Assembly (NCBI GenBank): GCA_041687395.1
Contig: JAWLCA010000024.1
Location: 1 to 64,000, forward strand
Reading direction: 5' to 3'
Length of the DNA stretch: 64,000 nt
From: JAWLCA01 sp041687395
GTDB taxonomy: Bacteria; Pseudomonadota; Alphaproteobacteria; Rhodobacterales; Rhodobacteraceae
Shown: positions 1 to 8,076 of the stretch, piece by piece
Layout of the letters: every line of letters begins with the position of its first letter
Position numbering within the stretch: the first letter of the stretch is position 1
Made by a program: the position numbers and the translations under genes
Notes under the pieces: model-generated
What the model saw: only the letters and a program-made list of their open reading frames with translations
Told to the model about the DNA's origin: nothing
Databases searched by the model: none

Positions 1-2
1 AC

Positions 3-83
3 GCCTGGAACTTCTTCGCCAACGACATCGACACCGTCCGCTCAATCACCACCAGAGACTACGCCAAAACGGTCAAAGGTTAA
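3..83 (+). pseudogene. C-terminal tail of a transposase (IS630-like)
   Basis: Frame 3 is open from the window edge to a TAA at 81-83 and reads AWNFFANDID followed by TVRSITTRDYAK. This resembles the C-terminal tail of IS630-family transposases, which often end with a short 'ITTRDWA'-type segment. Only 26 residues are visible, so the family call comes from a short memory match. The stop overlaps the stop of the truncated LysR gene on the other strand, which fits an IS end that jumped into the LysR gene. Confidence 0.4.
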
Positions 84-910
84 GGCCGTTGGTATGAGAA
101 GACGACCTCCTCAAGCGGCAATGGCGCGGAGTTCAGATGAGACAATCGCGGATCCAGCGACAACAGCCGACGCGGTGCGATGGCGATCAGATCCGAATTC
201 GCCACGATGTCCGGGACGTCGAACCAGCTTGCCACAGTCATCGGTAACGGCCGTCGAAGCCCGCGCGCAGCCAGGACGTCGTCGATGACGGTCGTCCCGG
301 TGGCGGATTGCGAGAGCTTCAACTGCGGCAATTCCGCGTAGAGTTCGGCCGTCATAGGATCGTTCGCCCTTGGATGATCGGAGCGCATGAGCACGATCAC
401 GTCGTCGGCGAGCAATCGCTGGCCGCGCACCATCTCCGGCTTCAGCCGGCCCGGCGTCAGCCGCACCTGCATTTCGACGCGGTCCCACACGCTTTCGGAG
501 GAGATCGAGAACGGGAGGATGTCGATGGAGACACTCGGCGCCTCGTCCTGCAACCGTCTGGCGAGACGGGGCAGCAGGAACCCGGACATGTAGTCTGCGA
601 CCTGGATGGTGAAGGCCCGTTTCGCTTCTGCCGGCACGAACTGGTGCTGTTGCGAGATGGCCGTGGAGATGAAGCCGAGGCCACGCTCGATGTCTGCGCT
701 TAGTTCGCGCGCCCGCTCCGTCGGTTTGACACCATCGGCTGTCCGGAAGAACAGCTCGTCGTTCAACATGATCCGAAGTCGTCCGAGCGCGTGGCTGACC
801 GCGGACGGCGACAGCCCGATCTCCTCGGCCGCGCCGGCGATCGATCCTTGGGCCATGATCGCACGGAAGATCACGAGCAGATTTAGGTCGAACTTCCGAA
901 GGTTCACCAT
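80..910 (-). pseudogene. LysR-family regulator, C-terminus cut off
   Basis: The N-terminal winged helix-turn-helix is clear (residues about 6-64, with AAEEIGLSPSAVSHALGRLR). It is followed by a LysR substrate-binding domain. The protein has 276 residues; LysR proteins usually have about 300 and continue after the conserved 'FSYQ' strand with a 'WH' segment. Here FSYQ is followed by only two residues and a stop, next to a transposase tail on the opposite strand. I read this as truncation by an insertion. The DNA-binding half is intact, so residual binding is possible. It lies directly downstream of the TRAP permease remnant, which may once have been its target operon. Confidence 0.7.
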
Positions 911-920
911 GGGCGTCTCG

Positions 921-1253
921 TCATCGCAGCCAGTCCACGATGGTCAGCGTGACCGCCGGCACGAAGGAAACCAACAGCAACACGAGGATCATCAATGCCC
1001 GCATTGGCAGCAGTGGCAGCAGTGGCAGCAGTGGCAGCAGTGGCAGCAGTGGCAGCAGTGGGCGCGCAATCTGTCCGATCCACAACCCGCTGATCGCGGC
1101 CCCCACGAAGATCGTGTAGCCAAACGGCGGCGTCGCCATGCCGATGGTGAAGTTGATCGCGATCATGGCGCCGAACTGGTCTGGGTCCATGCCCAGTTGT
1201 GCGCCGATTGGCACAAGGAACGACGCGAGAATGATCATCGCGGCGAGGTTGTC
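921..1253 (-). pseudogene. TRAP transporter large permease (DctM), C-terminal remnant
   Basis: The reading frame shows the end of a DctM/TRAP large subunit: NLAAMIILASFLVPIGAQLG, then the typical INFTIGMATPPFGYTIFV loop, and a last membrane segment ending in TIVDWLR. Only about 110 of the usual 425-430 residues remain. The upstream part is replaced by the end of an IS3 element at about 1254. The last helix carries six LLP units encoded by a 9-bp tandem repeat, which is not normal for the family. The gene cannot make a functional transporter. Confidence 0.85.
1006..1059. repeat. six-copy 9-bp tandem repeat in the DctM remnant
   Basis: The unit GGCAGCAGT is repeated six times without interruption. 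It lies in frame in the minus-strand DctM fragment and encodes consecutive Leu-Leu-Pro units. The unit length is a multiple of three, so copy-number change would keep the frame. Confidence 0.95.
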
Positions 1254-1383
1254 TGGACTGCCCCCATCGGGTGGTCCGGGTTGATTGTTAGTGCATCGTC
1301 GGCCGCTGGTCCATTGGGACGAAGGCTTCTGGTGCGAGCGGGCGGTATCCCAGCGAGCTGTGCGGCCTGACGGTGTTGCAGTG
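1254..1383 (-). mobile_element. IS3-family right-end remnant
   Basis: The minus strand encodes CNTVRPHSSLGYRP, then PEAFVPMDQRPTMH and a stop at 1288. This is the usual C-terminus of the IS3 OrfB integrase. The outer boundary starts with TGGACTGCCCCC at 1254, which looks like an IS3 terminal repeat, and TRAP permease sequence follows at once. Inside, it is fused in frame to the ISL3 transposase at about 1383. No other part of this IS is present here. Confidence 0.75.
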
Positions 1384-2455
1384 GCGGCGCCAGAGTTCCG
1401 CGCCATTTCGACAGCCGGCGTCCCGGTCCTGTTCAAGGCGGGGCAGCCAGGGGTCCAGGCTGCTCTGACGGATCCGGAACACGTCCCCGCGTTCGCCGCG
1501 CAGGATCTGGCGCACCAGCTTGCGGCGCAACCCGGTCAGCCGGACGATCCGCTTGAGTGGGACGCCTTCCCCGGACATCCGCAGGACGAAAGCGTTTGTC
1601 TGCTGGCGGCGCAGGAACCCCTCATATTGCAGGCGTTCGGCGGCGGTCATGACGGCGGGGTCAATCTCTCCGGTGCCCAGGGCCTTGCGGATCTCGGGCA
1701 TTGCGGTCCGCACCGCAGCCAGAAATGCCGCCCCGGCGTTCTCCAGAAGATGCCAGCGGTCAGCCACCTGGATCGCATCCGGCAGGGCGCGTGACGGCTC
1801 CGCCATATCCGCCGTTCCGGTCCCGGGCGACGACCTCGACCTGGGGATTGCGGCGCAGCCAGGCCTCGATGGTCGCAGGCTCGCGGTCCGGAAGCAGGTC
1901 GATCACCCGGCGTCTCTCAAGGTCGCAGATCAGCGTTCCGTAACGCTGGCCGCGGCGCCAGACCCAGGCGTCGATGCCGATCACCCGCGGCGGATCGCCC
2001 GCGGCTTCCTCCCGAACGGCGCGGGCGCCGCGCAAGAACGTGTCTTTGCTGGCCGGAAGCAGCAGCCGCCGCGCGAGCGCCTGCGCCGGCCTGCCCCCCA
2101 AGGCAAGTCCGAGATGGCGGACCAACCCCTGCAGCCTTGCGGTTCGCCCGCCATGAGGCTGGGTCACCGACGCCGGAAGGCGTTCGGCGAATATACGCAT
2201 GCCGCAACCGCGCGTCGGGCAGCGGAATCGACGGACCACCAGCACGATCCACACCTCGCGACCATGGGCAGGCAGGTCGGCCAGGCGCCGACTATAGCGG
2301 CTGTGCTGTCGCCGGGAGGGCTGCCCGCATCCCGGGCAGCTGGCCGTGGAGGCCAGGGCGCGGGCCTGCACGACGATAACGTTCCCGGAAAGCGAGATGC
2401 CATCGGCCTTTAATCCACCGGGAAGCAGACGCTCCCGTGCCATCCTGTCCATCAT
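1384..2455 (-). pseudogene. ISL3-family transposase, frameshifted and truncated
   Basis: The product starts with a CPGC...CPTRGC zinc-finger region and continues with IGIDAWVWRRGQRYGT and LERRRVIDLLPDR, the catalytic region of ISL3-type DDE transposases. At about 1800 the frame shifts. The first frame runs into unrelated residues after RDRNGGYG, and the second frame resumes with LPDAIQVADRWHLLE, the next expected block. One extra base explains it. The C-terminus after NGAELWRR is replaced by an IS3 tail. ATG 2455 is the likely original start. Confidence 0.85.
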
Positions 2456-2490
2456 CGCCCTCCTCTTGCATCCTTCCGCAAGAAGTAGGG

Positions 2491-2530
2491 GTATCACGCA
2501 CATTTTTGCACCAAATGTGCGGCAGAGCCC
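2491..2530. mobile_element. ISL3 left terminal repeat region
   Basis: Read on the minus strand from about 2529, the sequence begins GGCTCTGCCGCACATTTGG. ISL3 elements typically begin with GGCTCT. This marks the upstream boundary of the ISL3 remnant. Its partner repeat was lost with the 3' end. Confidence 0.6.
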
Positions 2531-2620
2531 CTTTTGCGTGCCGATAGGGGGGGGGCCGATTCAATGCTGATTGACAGTTCGCCGGTTGAAGTAGCTGCCG
2601 AAGCTGTAGGAGTAGGTCTG

Positions 2621-2983
2621 TCAGCGAACAATCGTCTGCATTGTCTCGAAGTAGCTGATCGAGCCGGTGGCCGCGACCTCATAGGTACCCGGATCGGGCA
2701 GGTCGAGCCCGAAGGAAAGCGTTCCGCCGGCCGGCTCCAGTGAAAATGTCTGCACGACCTGGCCATTCATCGTGACCTGCGCGGTCGAGCTGGAGGAGGT
2801 GTAGCGCGCGGGGCTGCTGTCATCCCATGTAAGAGTGAAGCTTCCCGCATCCCCGGAGAGCAGCGTTGTCGGCCCGGACAGGGCCGCAGAAAGCGTGGCC
2901 GCATGACCGCCAAGCGGCAAGAGTGCCACTGCCAACGCGGATATAATCGACCTGTAACTGCAAATTTCTTCAAGAACCTTCAT
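2621..2983 (-). CDS. secreted protein of unknown function
   Basis: A 120-residue product. The N-terminus has a hydrophobic segment (about residues 12-28, ending in GGHAA), a likely signal peptide. The rest is rich in Ser, Thr and Gly with a beta-type pattern, as in small extracellular or Ig-like proteins. I recognise no family. After the TGA the same frame continues for about 19 residues (QTYSYSFGSYF and onward) to a second stop at 2561, and this tail has the same composition. The TGA may be a recent nonsense mutation. The gene sits between two IS remnants. Confidence 0.5.
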   Translation of the reverse strand: MKVLEEICSYRSIISALAVALLPLGGHAATLSAALSGPTTLLSGDAGSFTLTWDDSSPARYTSSSSTAQVTMNGQVVQTFSLEPAGGTLSFGLDLPDPGTYEVAATGSISYFETMQTIVR

Positions 2984-3181
2984 GTCCGTGCGAACTGCGA
3001 AAACTCGTCCTCTGGTGGCGTCGAAGCGTGCGCCATAACGGCTCCGTGATCATCGACATTGTTAACAATTGGTAGATGAACGCATCCATGCTGCGGCGCG
3101 GGATACGAGTTTTGTTCCCCACGCGGTCAACGTGGCGGGTTCATCTGTTCGCGGGGGTTGGCGCATCGATGGTGCATGCGC

Positions 3182-3319
3182 GACCGTGGCCTCGGTGGGC
3201 ATGCCGCCCGAGATCAGCAGCGCCGGTGCCGGCGCTTGCACGACACCGTCGGTGCAGGACGGGCAGGCATATTTGGGACGGCGGGTGACGATGACACGGA
3301 ACTGGGCGGGGATGAGCAT
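3182..3319 (-). pseudogene. IS66-family transposase (TnpC) fragment
   Basis: The translation contains IPAQFRVIVTRRPKYACPSC followed by TDGVVQAPAPALLISGG and PTEATVAH. This is the zinc-binding and following region of IS66 TnpC, which normally exceeds 500 residues. Homology ends near VAH, after which the frame reads unrelated sequence. No terminal repeats were identified. Confidence 0.85.
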
Positions 3320-3353
3320 CTAATGGATCTTGTAATCACGGCTATCGAGATAT

Positions 3354-4175
3354 TCACTTCACCCCTCGACTGTGTGCCTCCGCCACCAGGTAGTGGCGGC
3401 CTGCAAGCATGTCGTCGAGAGTTCCGAACTGGTTCATGTAGTGCCCGCAAAAGCCGGCGGCTTCGATGCGCGCGAACATGTCGGCAAAGTCCATCGTACC
3501 TTCACCCGGGTTCAGGTGCTCCTCATAAGTGCCGTGGCAGTCTGCGAGACGGACCTCCTGACACCGAGTCAGGTCCAGCGCGTCGACGAAGCCGGCAACG
3601 CCTTCTTCGTAGAGGTGAGCGTGGTTCGCCGTGAAGGCCATCCGCAGGTTCGGAGAGGTCAGCTTGTCGAAGTACCAAAGACACTCCTCGAGCGTGCAGC
3701 AAAGATACTGCACTTCAGCGTGCTCCGGCTCTCGGTTCGTGTTCTCCAGTAGAAGCGTCACACCTTTCGTTTCTGCGTACTCGACCGCGCGCTGCAGCCT
3801 CTCGAGGCCGGCTTGTCGGCGCAGCTTGTAGTCCCCCGTGAAATGATATCCGGCGTGGACGATCACCCAACCAGCCCCCGTCTCCACTGCAAGATCGATA
3901 TAGGCGCGCAGGTAGGCATCTGCCGCATCGCGCACGAAGGGTGAGACTTCAGCAATATTCACCCCTGAGAGGGTGTGAAGGCCAAGCTGAACCCCGGTCT
4001 GCTCGCAAAGCGCGCGAATGCCGGCTGCACGGGCAGGCATGTCGCTCAATGCGTTCGGAGACAAATCGGTCTGCACATCGAGAAAATGTACTTCATTGGC
4101 TGCCGCCCAGCGGATCGCATCCTCTGCAGAAAGGATTCGGCCCACATCCATCCCAATGCGCTTGAATAGGTCCAT
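3354..4175 (-). CDS. sugar phosphate isomerase/epimerase-like TIM-barrel protein
   Basis: A 273-residue AP-endonuclease-2-type TIM barrel. Visible strand ends include WVIVHAGYHF, VTLLLENTNREP with the usual Glu metal ligand, ANHAHLYEEG and VRLADCHGTYEEHLNPGEG, which give the His, Asp and Glu ligands of the xylose-isomerase-like fold. ATG 4175 was chosen over an upstream start at 4232 because it begins with MDLFKRIGMD and avoids a 37-bp overlap with the preceding methyltransferase gene. It is the last gene of the minus-strand TRAP operon, so it probably acts on the imported acid or a derived product. The exact reaction cannot be told. Confidence 0.8.
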   Translation of the reverse strand: MDLFKRIGMDVGRILSAEDAIRWAAANEVHFLDVQTDLSPNALSDMPARAAGIRALCEQTGVQLGLHTLSGVNIAEVSPFVRDAADAYLRAYIDLAVETGAGWVIVHAGYHFTGDYKLRRQAGLERLQRAVEYAETKGVTLLLENTNREPEHAEVQYLCCTLEECLWYFDKLTSPNLRMAFTANHAHLYEEGVAGFVDALDLTRCQEVRLADCHGTYEEHLNPGEGTMDFADMFARIEAAGFCGHYMNQFGTLDDMLAGRHYLVAEAHSRGVK

Positions 4176-4195
4176 CAGACGGTCCGTTCCTGTTT

Positions 4196-5014
4196 CTACT
4201 TCGAAGTGTCTTTGGTCCCTTGGACGATCCACGCGCTCGCAGCCAGAGAGCGGGGGCCGTCCTCATCGCCCGAAAGATAGGCAAGCCGAACCGCCTCAGC
4301 GACCCGGTCACGCGTTTCCGGTTCAAGGCCGGCGACGTAACTGCCGACTGGTCCTTGGCCGCCAAGAAGGGGCTGCCAGTAATCGTCGAAGTCCTTGAAA
4401 TCCATTCGGATCGTGACGCCGATTCTGTTTACGTCTTTCAGCCCGCAAGAGGTAAAGAGATCGGTCAATCCATCGGGTTTGGCCAGCGGGTGCGAAAACA
4501 GCCTCGAGCGCGTCGCTGCTGCTTGCGGTTCAATGGCGGCGGCGCTGTCCCAGAGGAGGCGCTGGTAAACCAATCCGCCGCGAAAGTCCCACGATGATGC
4601 CACGACCAGTCCGTCCGGCGTGGTAACGCGGATCATTTCCCTCAAACCAACTGCGGCGTCGGGTAGAAAGTTTAATAATAGCACCGCATAGCTGGCGGCG
4701 AAGGAGCTATCGGCAAACCCGAGAGCGTTGGCATCCTGCTCGTGGAACTCTGCCGATGGCAGCAGCGATCGGGCAAGGTCAAGGTACGCTGCTGACCTAT
4801 CGATCCCTACGATCTCGCGGCCTGGGAGGCTATCCGCCAGCGCCAGCGCCATGCTGCCCGTACCGCAGCCGACGTCGAGTAGAGGTCCTGGCAGAGCGGG
4901 AGGACAGTGTACTGCGACTTCGACGGCCAACCGACGCGTCCAGCGTCCGATGAACCGGTCATAGGCTGCGCCGTCGTTGGCTTGGTAGGAGCTGCTCGCT
5001 GCGGCCGACGTCAT
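4196..5014 (-). CDS. class I SAM-dependent methyltransferase
   Basis: 272 residues. The glycine-rich SAM-binding motif DVGCGTG is at residues 47-53, the acidic loop GIDRS near 71-75, and the QDANALGF motif near 94-101. It belongs to the Methyltransf_11/25 type. It lies between the TRAP permease genes and the isomerase with short gaps, so it is probably co-transcribed. A methyltransferase inside a TRAP catabolic operon is unusual; the acceptor is unknown. Confidence 0.85.
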   Translation of the reverse strand: MTSAAASSSYQANDGAAYDRFIGRWTRRLAVEVAVHCPPALPGPLLDVGCGTGSMALALADSLPGREIVGIDRSAAYLDLARSLLPSAEFHEQDANALGFADSSFAASYAVLLLNFLPDAAVGLREMIRVTTPDGLVVASSWDFRGGLVYQRLLWDSAAAIEPQAAATRSRLFSHPLAKPDGLTDLFTSCGLKDVNRIGVTIRMDFKDFDDYWQPLLGGQGPVGSYVAGLEPETRDRVAEAVRLAYLSGDEDGPRSLAASAWIVQGTKDTSK

Positions 5015-5026
5015 TCTTGAGTACCT

Positions 5027-6301
5027 CTATCGAAGTTGTGCCGGTAGCCAGGTTGCCAGTTCCGGCACCAGGATCAGAAGGATGGTGAAGGCGATGATCG
5101 CCAGAAAGAACGGCAGATTCGCGATGAAGATTCGCATCTGATCCGTTTGCGCAATACGCGCAGTGATGATCAGGGCGATCGCGAGCGGCGGCGTCAGTTG
5201 CCCGATCACCACTGCCATGACCATCAGTACCCCGAAGTGAAGCAGGTCGACGTCGTAGATGATCAGGGTTGGAAGGATCACAGGCACAAGCACGGGGATC
5301 AGCGGATCGAGGAACATGCCCGCGATGATGGCGAGCAGCATAAGGAGCAGGAGACGCAGGAACATACTGTCGCTTGTGAAAAGATCGATCACGCCGGCCA
5401 GCGCCTGCGGGACATTTGCGCTGGAGAGGCTTGAGCCGAGCGCGAACGACAAGCTGACGATCACAAGGAGTTCGCCGGTGAGCATCAGGGCTGAAACTGT
5501 GACGCGGTAGAGTTGTGCCAGCGTCAGCGTGCGGTACACGAACATTGACAGCAGCGTAGCGTATACGACAGCAAAGGCTCCCCCCTCTGAGGGTGTGAAT
5601 ACCCCCATCACCAGTCCGCCGACGATGATGGCTGGCATGCCGAAGGCAAGGAGCGCGCGCTTGCCTGAACGCAGGATCTCGCCCGCCGAAAGGCTTCCAT
5701 GCCGCCGCCACTTGCGCCGGAACGCAAGGACCGAGATGAGGATCATGAAGGTAAGACCGAGTAGCAATCCAGGCAGCAGGCCCGCGATGAAGAGCGCACC
5801 AAGCGAAGTTCCAGTCACCGCGGAATAGAGGATCATGGGCGATGATGGCGGGATGAGTGGGCCGATCCCCGAAGACGATGCGCTGACCGAGGCAGAAACT
5901 TCTGATGAATAGCCTTCACGCTTCATTGCAGGGATCAAGATCGAACCCGAACCCGCAAGATCGGCTGTGGATGAGCCAATCATTCCCCCGAAGAACATGG
6001 ACGTCAGCACGTTGACCTGGGCAAGTCCGCCCCGCATCCAGCCGACCAGCGCACGGGCAAAGTCGAAGAGACGGCCAGAGATGCCGCCGGCATTCATTAT
6101 GACACCCGCGAGTACGAAGAGCGGAAGTGCGATCAAGGTGAACTGGCTAACCCCGGACACCATGGTCTGCGGCACGATCATTGGCCACTGGCCACCAACC
6201 ACGAAGTTGAACGCGACAGCGGTCAGCAGGGCCGCCACCATCGGTACCCCGAGGATCAAGAGCGTCAGCAGCAAGCCGATTGCGATCAATGAAACGATCA
6301 T
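5027..6301 (-). CDS. TRAP transporter large permease (DctM family)
   Basis: 424 residues with about 12 hydrophobic segments, including the family signatures GMIGSSTADLAGSGSILIPA, IPPSSPMILYSAVTG and QLTPPLAIALIITARIA. It forms the sodium-coupled channel of a tripartite ATP-independent periplasmic transporter in the inner membrane. ATG 6301 (MIVSLIAIG) is preferred to a TTG 18 bp upstream. It follows the small permease gene by 22 bp. Confidence 0.93.
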   Translation of the reverse strand: MIVSLIAIGLLLTLLILGVPMVAALLTAVAFNFVVGGQWPMIVPQTMVSGVSQFTLIALPLFVLAGVIMNAGGISGRLFDFARALVGWMRGGLAQVNVLTSMFFGGMIGSSTADLAGSGSILIPAMKREGYSSEVSASVSASSSGIGPLIPPSSPMILYSAVTGTSLGALFIAGLLPGLLLGLTFMILISVLAFRRKWRRHGSLSAGEILRSGKRALLAFGMPAIIVGGLVMGVFTPSEGGAFAVVYATLLSMFVYRTLTLAQLYRVTVSALMLTGELLVIVSLSFALGSSLSSANVPQALAGVIDLFTSDSMFLRLLLLMLLAIIAGMFLDPLIPVLVPVILPTLIIYDVDLLHFGVLMVMAVVIGQLTPPLAIALIITARIAQTDQMRIFIANLPFFLAIIAFTILLILVPELATWLPAQLR

Positions 6302-6323
6302 CGTGCTTCTCCCATGCAAAGGC

Positions 6324-6920
6324 TCACGTCGGTGGTCTTTCAGCTCGTCGGGAGGCCCGCAGATCCTCTACGACCATAAGAACATAGGCAAGGGCGGCGA
6401 GGGCGGGGCCAATCACCAGAGCCGACTGGAACCAGCCTCTTCGAAGTCTGAGGTAGATTGTTCGATCGCCGCCAAAAAACTGCAGGTATTCCAGCGATAC
6501 GATAGCAAGCCAGACAAAGACACCCGCGGCCATAAGGCTCCCAAGGATCGATAGAAACTGGCGGAGCCTGGGAGGGAATAGTCCGACAAAGTAGTCGATA
6601 CGAATGATCTGGCGTCGGCGGATGGAGAGGAACATGCCGAGCATGCCGAGCCACGGCAGCAGGCTGAGGACCATTTCGTCACCCCAGATGAACGTCCTTC
6701 CTATCGTGTAGCGCCCGGTTGCATTGAAAAAAACCAGCCCCACGATGGTCAGCAACACCGCTACGCCTGCGACTTCCACGATCTTGTTGATGATCCTATC
6801 GGGCAGACTCCTCCCTTCATCAGGATCCTGTAGATCAGCCGCCTTCGTCGCTTTGTCGATCTGCTGGGCGAGATCGGCCAAGCCTGCTTCCTCATCCTGA
6901 TCTTTTCGCGTTGAGGCCAT
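6324..6920 (-). CDS. TRAP transporter small permease (DctQ family)
   Basis: 198 residues with four predicted membrane segments and the DctQ-type signature around RTFIWGDEMVLSLLPWLGML and RIDYFV. A charged N-terminal extension of about 45 residues precedes the first helix. It pairs with the large permease immediately downstream and with the binding protein encoded 90 bp upstream. Confidence 0.9.
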   Translation of the reverse strand: MASTRKDQDEEAGLADLAQQIDKATKAADLQDPDEGRSLPDRIINKIVEVAGVAVLLTIVGLVFFNATGRYTIGRTFIWGDEMVLSLLPWLGMLGMFLSIRRRQIIRIDYFVGLFPPRLRQFLSILGSLMAAGVFVWLAIVSLEYLQFFGGDRTIYLRLRRGWFQSALVIGPALAALAYVLMVVEDLRASRRAERPPT

Positions 6921-6967
6921 GGATTCCTGTTGGGGGCTGGTATGACATTACTGGGATGGTTTGAAAG

Positions 6968-6998
6968 GCGCGCGCCCCGTCCTGCAAGAGCGCGCGCG
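6968..6998. promoter_or_regulatory. GC-rich hairpin between the TRAP binding-protein and permease genes
   Basis: The sequence GCGCGCGC occurs on both sides of a short loop, so the mRNA can form a strong stem after the binding-protein stop codon at 7011. Such hairpins often stabilise the message of the abundant binding protein or reduce permease expression. No T-run follows, so it is not a classical terminator. Confidence 0.5.
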
Positions 6999-7010
6999 AG
7001 GTCTGCGGCT

Positions 7011-8003
7011 TCACTCGGCCTGCGCCGCCTCAACAACACGGATTGCAAAATCGGACCCGGCCATTGCCCCAACCTGCTCCCAGATCGGAATTGCGGCCTC
7101 CTGGAAGGCAGCAAGGTCAATCTCGTTGATCTCCATGTGTTCATCCAGTTCGGCGAGGAGGGTGGCATCGCCCTCGGTCCCGAGAGCGCGAGTATATTCC
7201 GCAGCCTCCTGCGCTGCGACTCGGACCGCTTGCTGCAACTCCTCGCTCAGAGAGTCGAACTTACGAGCATTCATGGCGAGGGTCACAGGTGAGTAGACAT
7301 GATTGGAGAGCGAGAGGTAGTCCTGAACTTCGAAGAAGGAGCGGTTCTTGATCGCAAGCAGCGGATTCTCCTGCCCATCGACTGTGCCCTGCTGCAAGCC
7401 GAGATAGAGTTCGCCCATGTTCATCGAGATCGGCTGCGCACCGAAAGTCTGGAACGAAAGAATTCGTGCTGGACTACCGGGCACACGGATCTGGACTCCG
7501 TTAAGATCCGACGGCACGACGATCGGGCGCACATTGTTGGTTATTTGCCGAAAGCCCAGTTCACCAAAGGCGAGAACCTCCAAACCAGCAGCTTCGCGCA
7601 TCGATTGGCGAAGTTCCTCGCCTACTTCTCCATCAAGGAGGCGCGCAACGGCTTCACGGTCGCTGAAGAGGAATGGCATATCGAATATTGCCCACTTCGG
7701 ATCGAGGGTTACAGCATCTGAACCCATCGGGTAGACATCGATCTGTCCGGTCCGGATCATCTGAAGGTGAACTTCCTCATTGCCCAATGCCTGGGTGTGG
7801 AAAAGCTCGTAGTTGAACCGGTCGCCGAGCGCTTCTTCCAGGTTTTTCGCAAAGCGTTCCGCCATCTGAAGGTCGAGACCGGTCATCGGATTCTCGCCAG
7901 AGATTCGAAGCGTCAATTCTTGTGCCGCTGCAGGCAGCGATGTCACTACGCCGAGCGCCGCAGCGCCCAGGAGCATTTTGGTCTGGCTGGTCAGGCGAGT
8001 CAT
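7011..8003 (-). CDS. TRAP transporter substrate-binding protein (DctP family)
   Basis: 330 residues with a Sec signal peptide (about residues 1-27, ending in AAAQ). The DctP core is plain: the conserved binding Arg lies in LNGVQIRVPGSP, then GELYLGLQQGTVDGQENPL. It captures an acidic solute in the periplasm and delivers it to the permease pair encoded downstream. The ATG has a good ribosome-binding site (GAGGAGG). The enolase-superfamily gene upstream suggests a sugar acid or hydroxy acid as substrate. Confidence 0.93.
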   Translation of the reverse strand: MTRLTSQTKMLLGAAALGVVTSLPAAAQELTLRISGENPMTGLDLQMAERFAKNLEEALGDRFNYELFHTQALGNEEVHLQMIRTGQIDVYPMGSDAVTLDPKWAIFDMPFLFSDREAVARLLDGEVGEELRQSMREAAGLEVLAFGELGFRQITNNVRPIVVPSDLNGVQIRVPGSPARILSFQTFGAQPISMNMGELYLGLQQGTVDGQENPLLAIKNRSFFEVQDYLSLSNHVYSPVTLAMNARKFDSLSEELQQAVRVAAQEAAEYTRALGTEGDATLLAELDEHMEINEIDLAAFQEAAIPIWEQVGAMAGSDFAIRVVEAAQAE

Positions 8004-8076
8004 CGGTTTCCTCCTCGTTGTTGGGCGACTGCCCTGTCTCCAGCGCCGCGGCTACGGCGCCGGGTATCTGGTGTTG

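Noticed and set aside
1006..1059. CRISPR-like or regulatory repeat
   Set aside because: Units are 9 bp and contiguous with no spacers. It is a simple tandem repeat inside a coding remnant.
3069..3323. Plus-strand 84-codon open frame
   Set aside because: It is the complement of the IS66 TnpC fragment and has no own features.
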